Assembly: GCF_017163755.1 (NCBI RefSeq)
Contig: NZ_JAFIWC010000013.1
Span: 62,001-126,000 of the forward strand
Length of the DNA stretch: 64,000 bases
Direction: 5' to 3'
From: Xanthomonas sp.
Lineage (GTDB): Bacteria > Pseudomonadota > Gammaproteobacteria > Xanthomonadales > Xanthomonadaceae
In this document: piece by piece, positions 1 to 7,963 of the stretch
Layout of the letters: every line of letters begins with the position of its first letter
Position numbering within the stretch: position 1 is the first letter of the stretch
Position numbers and translations under genes: made by a program
Notes under the pieces: generated by a model
Told to the model about the DNA's origin: nothing
The model's database searches: none
The model's input: the letters and a program-made list of their open reading frames with translations, nothing else

Positions 1-348
1 GGCGGGCACGTCCAGTCCCGTCGCCGCTTTCGCCTTGTCCGTATCCGGGCAGTAGTCCGGCCCGTACACCGTCGGATGGCGCGCGGCGAGATCGCACTGC
101 TCGCCGCTGATCGCCTCGATGGTGATGATCTGGGGCTTGTACGCGGCCAGCCGATCGAGCAGGGGATCAAGCGACTGCGGCGGGACACCACCGGAGATCT
201 CGCTCAGGTGGACCGAGCCGAGCACCAGCACCTGGGTGCGCGGCCCGGCCATGTCCTTGTCGAACGCGGTCAGGTCCACCTGCGCTTGCGCGGCAGCGGG
301 AACCGCCAGTGCCAACCACCATCCCAACGCCGTGCATCGCCGATTCAT
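1..348 (-). CDS. Exported DUF5694-like protein, 3' end cut by the window edge
   Basis: The gene starts at the ATG read at 348-346 and runs off the left edge, so only 116 residues are visible. The first 23 residues (MNRRCTALGWWLALAVPAAA, then QAQ) form a typical Sec signal peptide. The mature part has a motif of the type VLVLGSVHLS, then a PQSLDPLLDRL stretch and AISGEQC. I associate this pattern with DUF5694/TraB-like proteins of unknown activity in Xanthomonadaceae. Its first codons recur as a decayed copy near 3057-3165. It diverges from the lipoprotein esterase at 519. Function is unknown; family assignment is from memory. Confidence 0.6.
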   Translation of the reverse strand, partial: MNRRCTALGWWLALAVPAAAQAQVDLTAFDKDMAGPRTQVLVLGSVHLSEISGGVPPQSLDPLLDRLAAYKPQIITIEAISGEQCDLAARHPTVYGPDYCPDTDKAKAATGLDVPA

Positions 349-518
349 GCGCTACTCCGAAGGCTCATGTGGCCAGCAGTGTCGCCGGACGTACACGCTC
401 GCGCCTGTGCCTTTGGATGGTGAGCCGGTGGGCACGCGGGCACCGGCCAATGGTCTCCGTCCCCTCCCTTCTCCTGTGGAACGGACACCATGCAATACTT
501 CGGATCCATGACGCCCGA

Positions 519-1487
519 ATGGGCAAGGGACCGAGATTGAGCAAGTGGTTGTCGCTGGGATGGGGGGCGTTGCTGTTGGCAGGCTGCGTCGAGGCACCGA
601 AGAGCCCCGCGTCCACGCCGCCGGCGCAGGTGGCAGCCGCACCCGCCACGGCGTCTGTACCGGGCGGGCAACGCGGCGAAGGCAAGCCCTACGAAATCGT
701 CGATAGCCAGGTCTGGACGGTGCCCGATCCGGCTACCGGCCGCGATTACCAGGTGTTCGTCGCCATGCCACGGGGCTATGCCGACGACCCCGCCCGCCGC
801 TATCCCGTCCTGTATGTCACCGATGCCGACTACGCCTTCCCGCTGGTGCGGCAGATCGCGCGGCGCTTGAATGGCGAAGGGCCGAAGATCGACGACTTCA
901 TCCTGGTGGGCCTGTCGTACGCCATCGGCGACGACGCCATGCCAAGCCGGCGCCGCGACTACACGCCGACGCCGGAGGACGGGGCGAACTCGCCACCGAC
1001 GCCGACCCATGGCAAGGCGAGCGACTACATCGGCTACCTGCGCGATCGGGTGCTGCCGTTCGTGGCGCAGCGCTACCGCACCGACGAGCGCAGGCGCCTG
1101 TACCTCGGCCATTCCTACGGCGGCCTGCTCGGCACGCAGATCCTGCTGAGCGCGCCGGAGATGTTCGCCGGATACATCCTGGGCAGTCCGTCCTACTGGT
1201 ACGGCGAGCACGCCATGCGCGACCAGGAGAAGGCGTTCGCCGCCACCCACAAGGATTTGCCGGCGCAGGTCTATCTGTACGTCGGCGAGTACGAGCAGAC
1301 CCGCTACGGGCAGAACTACGACATGGTGGACGATGCGCAGGCGATGGTGCGCAGCCTGCGCGCCAGGCGCTATCCCGGGCTGCAGGTGCAACTGGAGGTG
1401 CTCAACGACGAAGACCACCTGAGCGTGGCACCGCGCGGGCTCACCCACGGGCTGAAGTATCTGCTGGGCACCAGGGAACCCCGATGA
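519..1487 (+). CDS. Lipoprotein alpha/beta-hydrolase, IroE/Fes-like esterase
   Basis: The 322-residue protein begins with a lipoprotein signal (lipobox LAGC, residues about 19-22), followed by an Ala/Pro-rich linker, so it is probably anchored in the outer membrane or periplasm. The hydrolase domain carries the nucleophile elbow GHSYGG with Ser199, and a late DEDH motif with His300 as the likely catalytic histidine. The layout fits the esterase family that includes IroE and enterobactin esterases, but the substrate cannot be told. The ATG at 519 is preferred because it gives a clean signal peptide; a TTG at 537 is an alternative. Its stop overlaps the ATG of the M1 peptidase gene (ATGA), so the two are translationally coupled. 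Confidence 0.75.
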   Translation: MGKGPRLSKWLSLGWGALLLAGCVEAPKSPASTPPAQVAAAPATASVPGGQRGEGKPYEIVDSQVWTVPDPATGRDYQVFVAMPRGYADDPARRYPVLYVTDADYAFPLVRQIARRLNGEGPKIDDFILVGLSYAIGDDAMPSRRRDYTPTPEDGANSPPTPTHGKASDYIGYLRDRVLPFVAQRYRTDERRRLYLGHSYGGLLGTQILLSAPEMFAGYILGSPSYWYGEHAMRDQEKAFAATHKDLPAQVYLYVGEYEQTRYGQNYDMVDDAQAMVRSLRARRYPGLQVQLEVLNDEDHLSVAPRGLTHGLKYLLGTREPR

Positions 1488-2869
1488 CACGCCCGACACG
1501 GCGGCCAGCGAGCCGGCACGCGCGCGCGGCATTGGCCGCCCTGGTCGCCGCATCGGCGGCGACGGGCGCGGCGGCGCAGACGGTGGCGCCGGCGCCCGGT
1601 GCGGGCTTCGAGGTCGAACGCTACGCGGTGACCCTGCGCCCCGACCTGGCGACCACCGCCGTGGCCGGCACGCAGACCATCACCTTGCGCGGCACGCAAC
1701 GGGTGTCGCAACTGGTGTTCTCGCCCAACGCCTTGCGGCTGCGCGCGGCGTCCCTGGACGGCCGCGCCGTGGCAGTGGTCAAACACGCCGACGGCATCGT
1801 CTTCGAATTGCCTGCCCCGCTCGAGAAGGGTGCGATCGCCACGCTCCGCTTCACGCTGGAAGGGGTACCCGCCCGCGGCCTGGTGCGCGCCGGCGATGGC
1901 GTCTACAGCAGCTATTTTTCCTGCGACTGGATGGTTTGCCTGCAGGACGCGCCAGGCGACAAGGCGCAGTTCGCGCTCGACCTGCTGCTGCCGGCCGGCA
2001 CGGCCTCGTTGGGCGTGGGCAAGATGTTGCCGCTGCGTCCGCGCGGCGACGGCCTGGTCCTGCATCGCTGGCGCTCCACCCAACCCTACTCGGCCTATCT
2101 GTTCGGTTTCGCCGCGGGAACGTTCGCAAAGGCAACGGTCAAAACCGACGTGGGCGAACTGGTCTACCTGGATGCCACCGGGCGAGGCGACGACCTGGCG
2201 GAGGCGTTCGCGCAGGCGCCAGGCATCGCCCGCTTCCTGGCCGACAAGGCCGGCATCGCGCTGCCCGGCCGCCGCTATACCCAGCTGCGGGTACCGGGGC
2301 AGGAAGCGCAGGAGGCCGCCACCTTCTCTCTTGTCGGCCAGGAGCCACTGGAAGAGGATGCCCAGGCGCCGACCGCGGCATGGATCGTTGCCCACGAGAT
2401 GGCCCACCAGTGGTGGGGAAACCTGGTGACCTGCGCGTCGTGGCAGGACTTCTGGTTGAACGAGGGCATCACCACGTTCATGACCGCAGCGTGGAAGGAA
2501 CACGCGTTCGGGGCAGCCGCCTACCAGCAGGAACTGGCGTTGGCGCAACGTCGGCTGGAGCGCGCCCGCGCGGCGGGATTCGACAAGCCGCTCGCATGGC
2601 CCGGCGCCTATCCCTCCCTCGGCATGCGCCGCGCGGTCCAGTACAGCAAAGGCGCGCTGTTCCTGGCGCATCTGCGCCAGACCCTGGGCGAGCAGGCCTT
2701 CTGGAGCGGCATCCGCCGATTTACCCGCGGCCATGCCGGAACGTCGGTCGGCAGCCGCGATTTTCAGGCTGCGATGGAGCGCGCGAGCGGACAAGACCTG
2801 TCGGACGTCTTCGACGAATGGGTCTACGGCACCGCGCAGCGGCCGCACGCAAATCCCGAGGCGCCGTGA
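1484..2869 (+). CDS. Exported M1-family metallopeptidase, short form
   Basis: The 461-residue protein has an Ala-rich signal peptide (residues 1-32, ending GAAAQ). The zinc site is complete: HEMAH at 304-308 and the third ligand Glu327 in WLNEG, exactly 18 residues after the second His, as in M1 aminopeptidases. The usual GAMEN exopeptidase motif upstream is replaced by a QEAATFS stretch, so the aminopeptidase activity or specificity is uncertain. It also lacks the large C-terminal helical domain of full-length M1 enzymes. It overlaps the upstream esterase gene by 4 bases, which points to a two-gene operon for hydrolysis of imported or extracellular substrates. Confidence 0.8.
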   Translation: MTRPTRRPASRHARAALAALVAASAATGAAAQTVAPAPGAGFEVERYAVTLRPDLATTAVAGTQTITLRGTQRVSQLVFSPNALRLRAASLDGRAVAVVKHADGIVFELPAPLEKGAIATLRFTLEGVPARGLVRAGDGVYSSYFSCDWMVCLQDAPGDKAQFALDLLLPAGTASLGVGKMLPLRPRGDGLVLHRWRSTQPYSAYLFGFAAGTFAKATVKTDVGELVYLDATGRGDDLAEAFAQAPGIARFLADKAGIALPGRRYTQLRVPGQEAQEAATFSLVGQEPLEEDAQAPTAAWIVAHEMAHQWWGNLVTCASWQDFWLNEGITTFMTAAWKEHAFGAAAYQQELALAQRRLERARAAGFDKPLAWPGAYPSLGMRRAVQYSKGALFLAHLRQTLGEQAFWSGIRRFTRGHAGTSVGSRDFQAAMERASGQDLSDVFDEWVYGTAQRPHANPEAP

Positions 2870-3056
2870 GGACCGGCACAGCGGGAGGCGGCACAGTGGG
2901 ACGGAAGTTATTGAAGCGGGATCCCAAGCCGTCCAGGCCGCCGGACGTGCGGCGCTCTTGATTGCGATAGGCCAAGCAGCGCAGAAGATGGCCGCGTAAA
3001 TCGTCTCCGTCCTCCCCGCGCGTCGCTCCCCCACACGTGGCAGCGGGAACTCCCCC

Positions 3057-3165
3057 AGCGACAACCACCGTCCCGATGCCATCGATCGCCGGTTCATGCG
3101 CTACTCAAGCAGGTGCCGCGGGCATTGTCGCCAGATGTCCGCAACCGTGCCTGTGACGTTGGGGA
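3057..3165. repeat. Diverged copy of 311-420 (5' end of the DUF5694-like gene and its upstream region)
   Basis: This stretch resembles 311-420 base for base over roughly 100 positions. Both contain the shared core TTCATGCGCTACTC and a GTCGCC(A/G)GA segment downstream. On the minus strand the copy still begins MNRR, like the gene at 1-348, but then runs into an unrelated reading frame. It is therefore a broken fragment left by duplication or recombination. The whole interval between genes (2870-3292) holds nothing else I can recognise. Confidence 0.6.
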
Positions 3166-3292
3166 CGTGCCAAAGGACATATCGACAACCGGTGGCTCGC
3201 CTCAGCCAGCCGATCCATCCACGCCTCCCATGACCCACCCTCGATTTCAAATGTATGATCCGCCGCACCCAACGCACCGACAAGGAACGTCC

Positions 3293-4246
3293 ATGCCCTC
3301 TTCGTACATCGCGCCACGCGTTGCGGCGCTCGCCGCGCTCCTCCTGTGCGCGACCAACGTATCCGCCTCCCAGCCGAGGCCGATCGATTGCGACAAGGCC
3401 CAGGCCATCCGCCCCGGCTGGACGGCCAAGCAGGTCACCCGGGCGATGGGCAAGCCCTACATCATCCGGTTCTCGCGCGGGGAAATGGCGTATGGCTGGG
3501 CCACCGAGGACGGCAAGGACACGCTCGACGTGACGTTCGAGGTCGCCACCCGCAAACTCGACGCGCGCACCGCGACGGCGGTCGCCGGCAGTTGCGGCGG
3601 CAGGCCGATCGCATCGACGCCTGCGTCGGCGCCGGCACCGGCGGCCGCCGATATCGAAGTCCCCGGGGTTCCGCGGCGTATCGAGTTCGGCGGGACCGCG
3701 TTCTATCTGGGCTACGTCGCCGAATCGGCCGACCGCGCCATGCGCTATGTCGAATACGTCCCGCAAGGCCAGAGCCTGGCCACGTGGCACCGCATGATCG
3801 CGGTGTTCCTCCACACCGATGGCGGCACCCCCGGGTCGAAGCTCGAACAGGCGCGCCAGGTGGCGGTGCAGACCCGCAACCCGCATTTCAAGCAGGTCCA
3901 CGTATCGCCCACCGGCGACGAAGCGGTCGCCGCATTCCCCATGCTTCGCGACGATGCGGTGGAATACCAGGTACCGCGGTGGCGTACGGTACCCGGCGGC
4001 CTGCTGGCGACCGTCCACTTCAGCCGCACCTACCGAAGCGAGGGTGTCGCCGTGGACGCGTACATCGCCGGGGAGGAAGCGAACATTCCCGGCTATCTCG
4101 CTGGGCTGCGCGCATTGCCGTCCATCATGCCGCCGGAGCTGGGCGGCGCCGGGTCGCTGACACTCACCCGCGACGGCAAGGAGAGCGGCGAAGTGCTGGT
4201 ACCTGCAACGGCGTCCGCCGGCCCGGCCGAGCCGCAGGGACGGTAG
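3293..4246 (+). CDS. Exported protein of unknown function
   Basis: The 317-residue protein has a signal peptide (residues 1-24, cut near VSASQ). A small N-terminal domain containing PGWTAKQVTRAMGKPY resembles the SmpA/BamE-type 'how strong is the link between steps' repeat seen in exported lipoproteins, but it is not diagnostic. An Ala/Pro linker near residue 105 separates it from a second domain with no recognised motif. The start at 3293 is supported by an AAGGAA ribosome site 8 bases upstream and by the signal peptide. It stands alone; the genes on both sides are remnants or on the other strand. Confidence 0.55.
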   Translation: MPSSYIAPRVAALAALLLCATNVSASQPRPIDCDKAQAIRPGWTAKQVTRAMGKPYIIRFSRGEMAYGWATEDGKDTLDVTFEVATRKLDARTATAVAGSCGGRPIASTPASAPAPAAADIEVPGVPRRIEFGGTAFYLGYVAESADRAMRYVEYVPQGQSLATWHRMIAVFLHTDGGTPGSKLEQARQVAVQTRNPHFKQVHVSPTGDEAVAAFPMLRDDAVEYQVPRWRTVPGGLLATVHFSRTYRSEGVAVDAYIAGEEANIPGYLAGLRALPSIMPPELGGAGSLTLTRDGKESGEVLVPATASAGPAEPQGR

Positions 4247-4249
4247 CGG

Positions 4250-4578
4250 GAGCCGGTGCGCGACCGCCGAAGCCCCGCAGCGATGCGATACCCCATCTCG
4301 CAGACCAGCAGCGGCAACGTCCAGCGCAGCCACAGCAGGATCGCGATGACTTCCGTGGGCGACGCCAGTTCCATCACGCCCGGGATCCGCATCATCAGCC
4401 GGAACGTGATCAGGGCGAGCGTGACCAGGTAGCTGCGGATCATCCATCGCCAGTGCGACGGCACCCGGCCGCGGCGGATGGCCCGCAGGCCGACCAGGGC
4501 CGTCGAGAGCCACGCCAGGGCGGTGCGGGAGCCGTCATGGTCGAACGCGTAGCGGCGCGGCGGCGCAAGGAGCGGCAC
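4250..4578 (-). pseudogene. Remnant of a DUF2306 membrane protein
   Basis: The reading frame from 4578 downward gives a hydrophobic segment with RRGRVPSHWRWMIRSY, a signature I know from the C-terminal half of DUF2306 membrane proteins, followed by more membrane-like sequence. The N-terminal helices expected in the family are missing, and the frame runs on into the 3' end of the opposite gene (stop at 4093) rather than ending at a natural C-terminus. It looks like a truncated relic, with no convincing start site. Confidence 0.45.
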
Positions 4579-4632
4579 CGCAGGACGACGCTGGAGATGC
4601 CCGCCAAGCCCCCCGCGTACCCATTGTTCCCG

Positions 4633-5505
4633 TCAGCCCTGTCGATCGTCCCGATCGGGCACGGCATCCGCATCCCGCGCTTCGGCCTGGACCGCATCCG
4701 CAAGGCGCGGGAACACTGGCTTGAAACCAAGCTCGTCGCGGATGCGGCGGCTGTCCAGCAGCGCATCGAAGACGCGCGCGCGCTCGGCCTGCGAGCCGTC
4801 GGGCGGGGGCTGGCCTACCGCTGCGAACAACGTGGCCAGGTCGGGCGCCTCGTCGGCGGCGACGTTGTAGATGCGATGCGCCAACGCGGGCGCATCGAGC
4901 ACGCAGGCAAAGGCCTGCGCGACATCCACATGGTGCGCGATCGACATGCGCTGGCCCGGCGGGAAGCCGCGCATCAACGGCACCGCCTCGGCGATGTGCG
5001 CATCGCCGTCGCCATAGACGAACGGCAGGCGGAGCACGCGCACGTCCAGATCCTCCAGCGCGAGCAGCATGCGCTCGGCGGCGAGCTTGCTCAGGGGATA
5101 GGCGTCCACCGGCGCGCACGCGTCGTCCTCGCGGGCCTGGCCGCCGCCCTTGGGCCCGTAGACCAGGCCGGTGCTGGCGAATACGAAGCGTCCGACGGAT
5201 GCGGCGCGGGCGGCATCGGCAAGCTGCCGCGTGCCCAACTCGTTCACGGCATGCGCCTGTTCGGGCGTGGCGCCGCGAAAGAACGCGGCGCAATGGACGA
5301 TGGCATCGATGCCACGCACCGCGGCGTCGAGCGAGGCGGCATCGAGCAGGTCGCCTTCGACCAGCTCCACCTGGTCGCCCAGCAGATGGGCGGCACGCGC
5401 CGCATCGCGCACGAGCGCACGCAGGGGATGGCCACGCCGGGCGAGGCGCTCGACGAGGCGGCTTCCAACTTTTCCGGTGGCACCGGTCACAAGGATTGTC
5501 TTCAT
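4633..5505 (-). CDS. NAD(P)-dependent epimerase/dehydratase (extended SDR)
   Basis: The 290-residue protein opens with the Rossmann motif TGATGKVG (residues 7-14). It keeps the Asp after beta-strand 3 (EGDLLD) and the active-site pattern with Tyr and Lys in YPLSK, preceded by FASTGLVYG. This matches the extended short-chain dehydrogenase family of nucleoside-sugar or aldehyde-modifying enzymes; the substrate is not evident. It diverges from the AraC-type regulator at 5595 with 89 bases between them, so the regulator may control it. Confidence 0.8.
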   Translation of the reverse strand: MKTILVTGATGKVGSRLVERLARRGHPLRALVRDAARAAHLLGDQVELVEGDLLDAASLDAAVRGIDAIVHCAAFFRGATPEQAHAVNELGTRQLADAARAASVGRFVFASTGLVYGPKGGGQAREDDACAPVDAYPLSKLAAERMLLALEDLDVRVLRLPFVYGDGDAHIAEAVPLMRGFPPGQRMSIAHHVDVAQAFACVLDAPALAHRIYNVAADEAPDLATLFAAVGQPPPDGSQAERARVFDALLDSRRIRDELGFKPVFPRLADAVQAEARDADAVPDRDDRQG

Positions 5506-5594
5506 GGAACCAGCGTAGCCTCGGGTATCGGGTGCGCATTGGAAAAATCGGCCAAGGCTTGCGCGGCCGCCAGGCCGTCATCAGAATCGGGCGC

Positions 5595-6365
5595 ATGCAT
5601 ATGCGCTTTGAACGCCATCGCGTCGGGCCAGCCATCGCCGCACCGGCCGGCGTGGCGGAACTGTTCGTACACGAATGCGAGCGCGACCTGCCGCGCGTCG
5701 CCATTCCCGGCCCCGAAATCCATCTCGTCGTCCGCATCGGCGCTTCGGTTCGCAATGGCCTCGATGTCCATGCGCTGGGCATGCGGCAGGAGGCGCATCG
5801 CAAGATCGTTCCCGCCGGGCAACGTACGCTGTTCGCGCGCCTGCACTTGCACACCTACGCAGCGGTGCTCGGCGTCCCTGCCGCGGACATCGCCGGACGC
5901 ATCGTCGCGCTCGAGGACCTGTGGGGCAGGCCCGCCGCCCAGCGGTTGCTCGATCGGCTCGCCGGCGCGCACGACACCGCCACCGCGGCTGCGGTGCTGG
6001 AACATGCGCTCGCCGAACGCATCGCCATGGCGGAGGCGCCCGGCGCCCACGCGCTGCTCGCCTTCGATGCCGCCACACGGCTGGCGAACGCCAGCGTGGC
6101 GGCCGTCGCCCGCGACCTGGGCATGAGCGAGCGACACCTGCGCCGCATGTTTCGCCAAGCCGTGGGCGTCAGCCCGAAGGCATTCGCCAAGCTCACGCGC
6201 TTCCGCCGCGCCCTGAGCGCCGCACGCGAGGAAGGCGGCACCGATTGGGCAGGCATCGCGGTCGCATCGGGCTATTACGACCAGGCGCACCTGATCGCCG
6301 AATTCCGCGCCATCGCCGGCGCCACGCCGCGTGCGCTCCTGGCCGAGCTGCAGGGCGCAGGCTAG
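5595..6365 (+). CDS. AraC-family transcriptional regulator
   Basis: The 256-residue protein has an N-terminal sensing domain of the kind paired with HTH_18 regulators and a C-terminal double helix-turn-helix. The visible HTH pattern is VAAVARDLGMSERHLRRMFRQAVGVSPKAF (shown here as VAAVARDLGMSERHLRRMF), with the second HTH around ASGYYDQAHLIAEFRAIAG. The ATG at 5595 is followed by a second ATG at 5601, and either could be used. It is divergent from the epimerase gene, the classic arrangement for local control. Confidence 0.8.
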   Translation: MHMRFERHRVGPAIAAPAGVAELFVHECERDLPRVAIPGPEIHLVVRIGASVRNGLDVHALGMRQEAHRKIVPAGQRTLFARLHLHTYAAVLGVPAADIAGRIVALEDLWGRPAAQRLLDRLAGAHDTATAAAVLEHALAERIAMAEAPGAHALLAFDAATRLANASVAAVARDLGMSERHLRRMFRQAVGVSPKAFAKLTRFRRALSAAREEGGTDWAGIAVASGYYDQAHLIAEFRAIAGATPRALLAELQGAG

Positions 6366-6671
6366 CGGGCGGGTCGTATCCGAGTGCGCCAGTCCGCCTT
6401 CATCGCGGACTGTCCAGCATGCATGGGATGGGAAGGCGGATAAACCGGACGCAACCCTTCGGAGAAGGACGCAGTCGGGCGCTGCCTGGAGGCATGCCTG
6501 GACTGCAGACGCGACCCACGCGTGCCCCCATAGACGCAGGGCGCGGCGGCCACATCGCGCGCGCGCTGTAGACACCGCATGGTTTCTTCGCGATGTCCGG
6601 ATCGCGTTCTCTCCAGGCTTTTGTATTATCCAGCGCAGGGAGGCAGCCATACGCAGACATGGAGTTCCGCT
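6366..6671. other. Intergenic, no gene seen
   Basis: About 300 bases separate the AraC-type gene from the GntR-type gene. I see no coding region. The last 70 bases are richer in A/T (TTTTGTATTATCC near 6617-6629) and could hold the promoter of the GntR-type regulator. Confidence 0.4.
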
Positions 6672-7298
6672 ATGAGTTCGATCCATTCCAAGAGTGCGTT
6701 CCTGTACGGACAGGTCAGGCGCGCCCTGCAATCGGGACGTTACCTACCAGGGCAGCGGATCGATCCGGCCACGCTCGCCGCGCAATTCGACACCAGCCCC
6801 ACGCCCGTTCGATTCGCCCTGTACCGGCTGGTCGGCGAGGGCCTGATCGCCGATCATGCGCGCGGCGGGCTGCAGGTGCCCTTGCCCAACGAAGTCGCAC
6901 TGCGCGACCTCTACGACTGGATGCAGCGCCTGCTGCTGATGGCATGCGACATCGGCGCCGCGCCGCTGGTGCGGAAGGTCGGAAAACTCGAGATCTCCGC
7001 CGACGACGACGTGGTGAAGCGGACATGGCAGCTGTTCGACGCGATCGCCGCTGCCACGGGCCACCGGTCCCTGCACCACGCCATAACGCAGGCCAACGAC
7101 CGGTTGGCGCCGATACGGCGCGCCAAGCACGGCCTGCTCGAACAGCCGGCCGAAGAGCTAGCCGAGCTCAACCGGCACTGGCAGAAACGCGATATCCCGG
7201 CGCTGCGATCCGGTCTGCTCGAATATCACGAACGCCGCAAGCAGCTCGTCCCGTGCATCGTGGCCTTGCTGAGCGACCGCAGCGACCCCCACCACTGA
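6672..7298 (+). CDS. GntR-family regulator next to the lasso-peptide genes
   Basis: The 208-residue protein has a winged helix-turn-helix at residues about 12-65 (SGRYLPGQRIDPATLAAQFD, then TSPTPVRFALYRLVGEGL), which is the GntR pattern. The C-terminal half is helical, like the FCD/ligand-binding domains of the FadR subfamily, though degenerate. The gene points toward the lasso precursor genes and lies 280 bases upstream of the first one, so control of the lasso operon is a reasonable inference. The start is chosen for the HTH position near the N-terminus. Confidence 0.75.
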   Translation: MSSIHSKSAFLYGQVRRALQSGRYLPGQRIDPATLAAQFDTSPTPVRFALYRLVGEGLIADHARGGLQVPLPNEVALRDLYDWMQRLLLMACDIGAAPLVRKVGKLEISADDDVVKRTWQLFDAIAAATGHRSLHHAITQANDRLAPIRRAKHGLLEQPAEELAELNRHWQKRDIPALRSGLLEYHERRKQLVPCIVALLSDRSDPHH

Positions 7299-7460
7299 GG
7301 CTCGCGCGCCTGCCACCTCGGCTGGCGCCCGTGGAAAGCGGCGTGCACCCCTCATGCCTAAGCGATCAGCACGGCCACGCCCGGGTGAGGCCGGCCGAAT
7401 GCGCCTGTATCGAACGGCGCGGGAGGAACACGGCCCTTGAACGCGGCATCTCAAGATGGC

Positions 7461-7559
7461 TATCACGTAACGGAATAATCTACTCGCTACAAGCAAATAA
7501 TAATTTGAATATACGAATTCCGGCCTCCTACGCTGCGCTCGTCATGGGACGTCCATGAC
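7461..7559 (+). promoter_or_regulatory. A/T-rich promoter region and inverted repeat before the lasso precursors
   Basis: The stretch 7461-7520 is strikingly A/T-rich compared with its surroundings and is the natural place for the lasso-operon promoter. At 7541-7559 lies an inverted repeat with 7-base arms (GTCATGG and CCATGAC) around 5 bases, ending 19 bases before the precursor start. It could be an operator for the GntR regulator or a 5'-UTR hairpin; the sequence alone cannot decide. Confidence 0.5.
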
Positions 7560-7578
7560 GCAACCGAAGGAGACAGAG

Positions 7579-7719
7579 ATGGACACCAACGACAACGCCC
7601 GTGCCAACCTGCCGGATGATGTGGTCGTACTCGGCGTCGCCAGCGTGGAAACCAAGGGTGGACCGCTCGCGGGCGAGGAGATCGGCGGCCCCAACGTCCT
7701 GGGCATTTCCGAAGAGTGA
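7579..7719 (+). CDS. Lasso peptide precursor 1 (xanthomonin-like)
   Basis: This encodes 46 residues: a 26-residue leader ending VETK and the core GGPLAGEEIGGPNVLGISEE. Thr is at position -2 of the leader, the hallmark recognised by lasso proteases and cyclases. Gly1 and Glu7 can form the seven-residue macrolactam described for xanthomonins I and II, whose cores begin with the same GGPLAGEE. The ribosome site AAGGAG lies 9 bases before the ATG. It is the first gene of the A1-A2-B-C series. Family identity is near certain; the exact C-terminal trimming of the mature peptide is unknown. Confidence 0.95.
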   Translation: MDTNDNARANLPDDVVVLGVASVETKGGPLAGEEIGGPNVLGISEE

Positions 7720-7724
7720 AGGCA

Positions 7725-7745
7725 GGGCGCGCCCACGGCGCGCCC
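7725..7745 (+). promoter_or_regulatory. Perfect 9-bp hairpin after precursor 1
   Basis: GGGCGCGCC and GGCGCGCCC pair perfectly around a 3-base loop, 5 bases after the stop of precursor 1, followed by TTT. The U-run is too short for a strong terminator. It more likely stabilises or partly terminates the precursor mRNA so that precursor is made in excess over the enzymes. Confidence 0.75.
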
Positions 7746-7764
7746 TTTCGCCGGGAGATCAACC

Positions 7765-7914
7765 ATGAACGACATGAAGGAAGACGCGCTGCACCTCGAT
7801 GCACCGGACCGGGCGATCATCATGCTCGGTGTCGCCAGCACCGACACCCAAGGCGGTCCGCTGGCAGGCGAGGAAATGGGAGGCTTCACTGCCCTGGGCA
7901 TCGCCCAGGACTGA
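7765..7914 (+). CDS. Lasso peptide precursor 2 (xanthomonin-like)
   Basis: This encodes 49 residues: a 29-residue leader ending TDTQ and the core GGPLAGEEMGGFTALGIAQD. Thr is again at -2. Gly1 and Glu7 would close a seven-residue ring. Position 9 is Met here and Ile in precursor 1, the same difference as between xanthomonins II and I. The ribosome site GGGAG lies before the ATG at 7765. Leader sequences of the two precursors share LGVAS just before the Thr region, the part expected to bind the RRE domain of the B protein. Confidence 0.95.
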   Translation: MNDMKEDALHLDAPDRAIIMLGVASTDTQGGPLAGEEMGGFTALGIAQD

Positions 7915-7924
7915 AGCCACCGGG

Positions 7925-7947
7925 GGGCGCACCCGACCGGTGCGCCC
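7925..7947 (+). promoter_or_regulatory. Perfect 9-bp hairpin after precursor 2
   Basis: GGGCGCACC and GGTGCGCCC pair perfectly around a 5-base loop, followed by a CT-rich tail. It differs in sequence from the first hairpin but sits at the same place relative to the stop codon (10 bases), so structure rather than sequence is conserved. Confidence 0.75.
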
Positions 7948-7963
7948 TCTCTCTCACGGGGGC

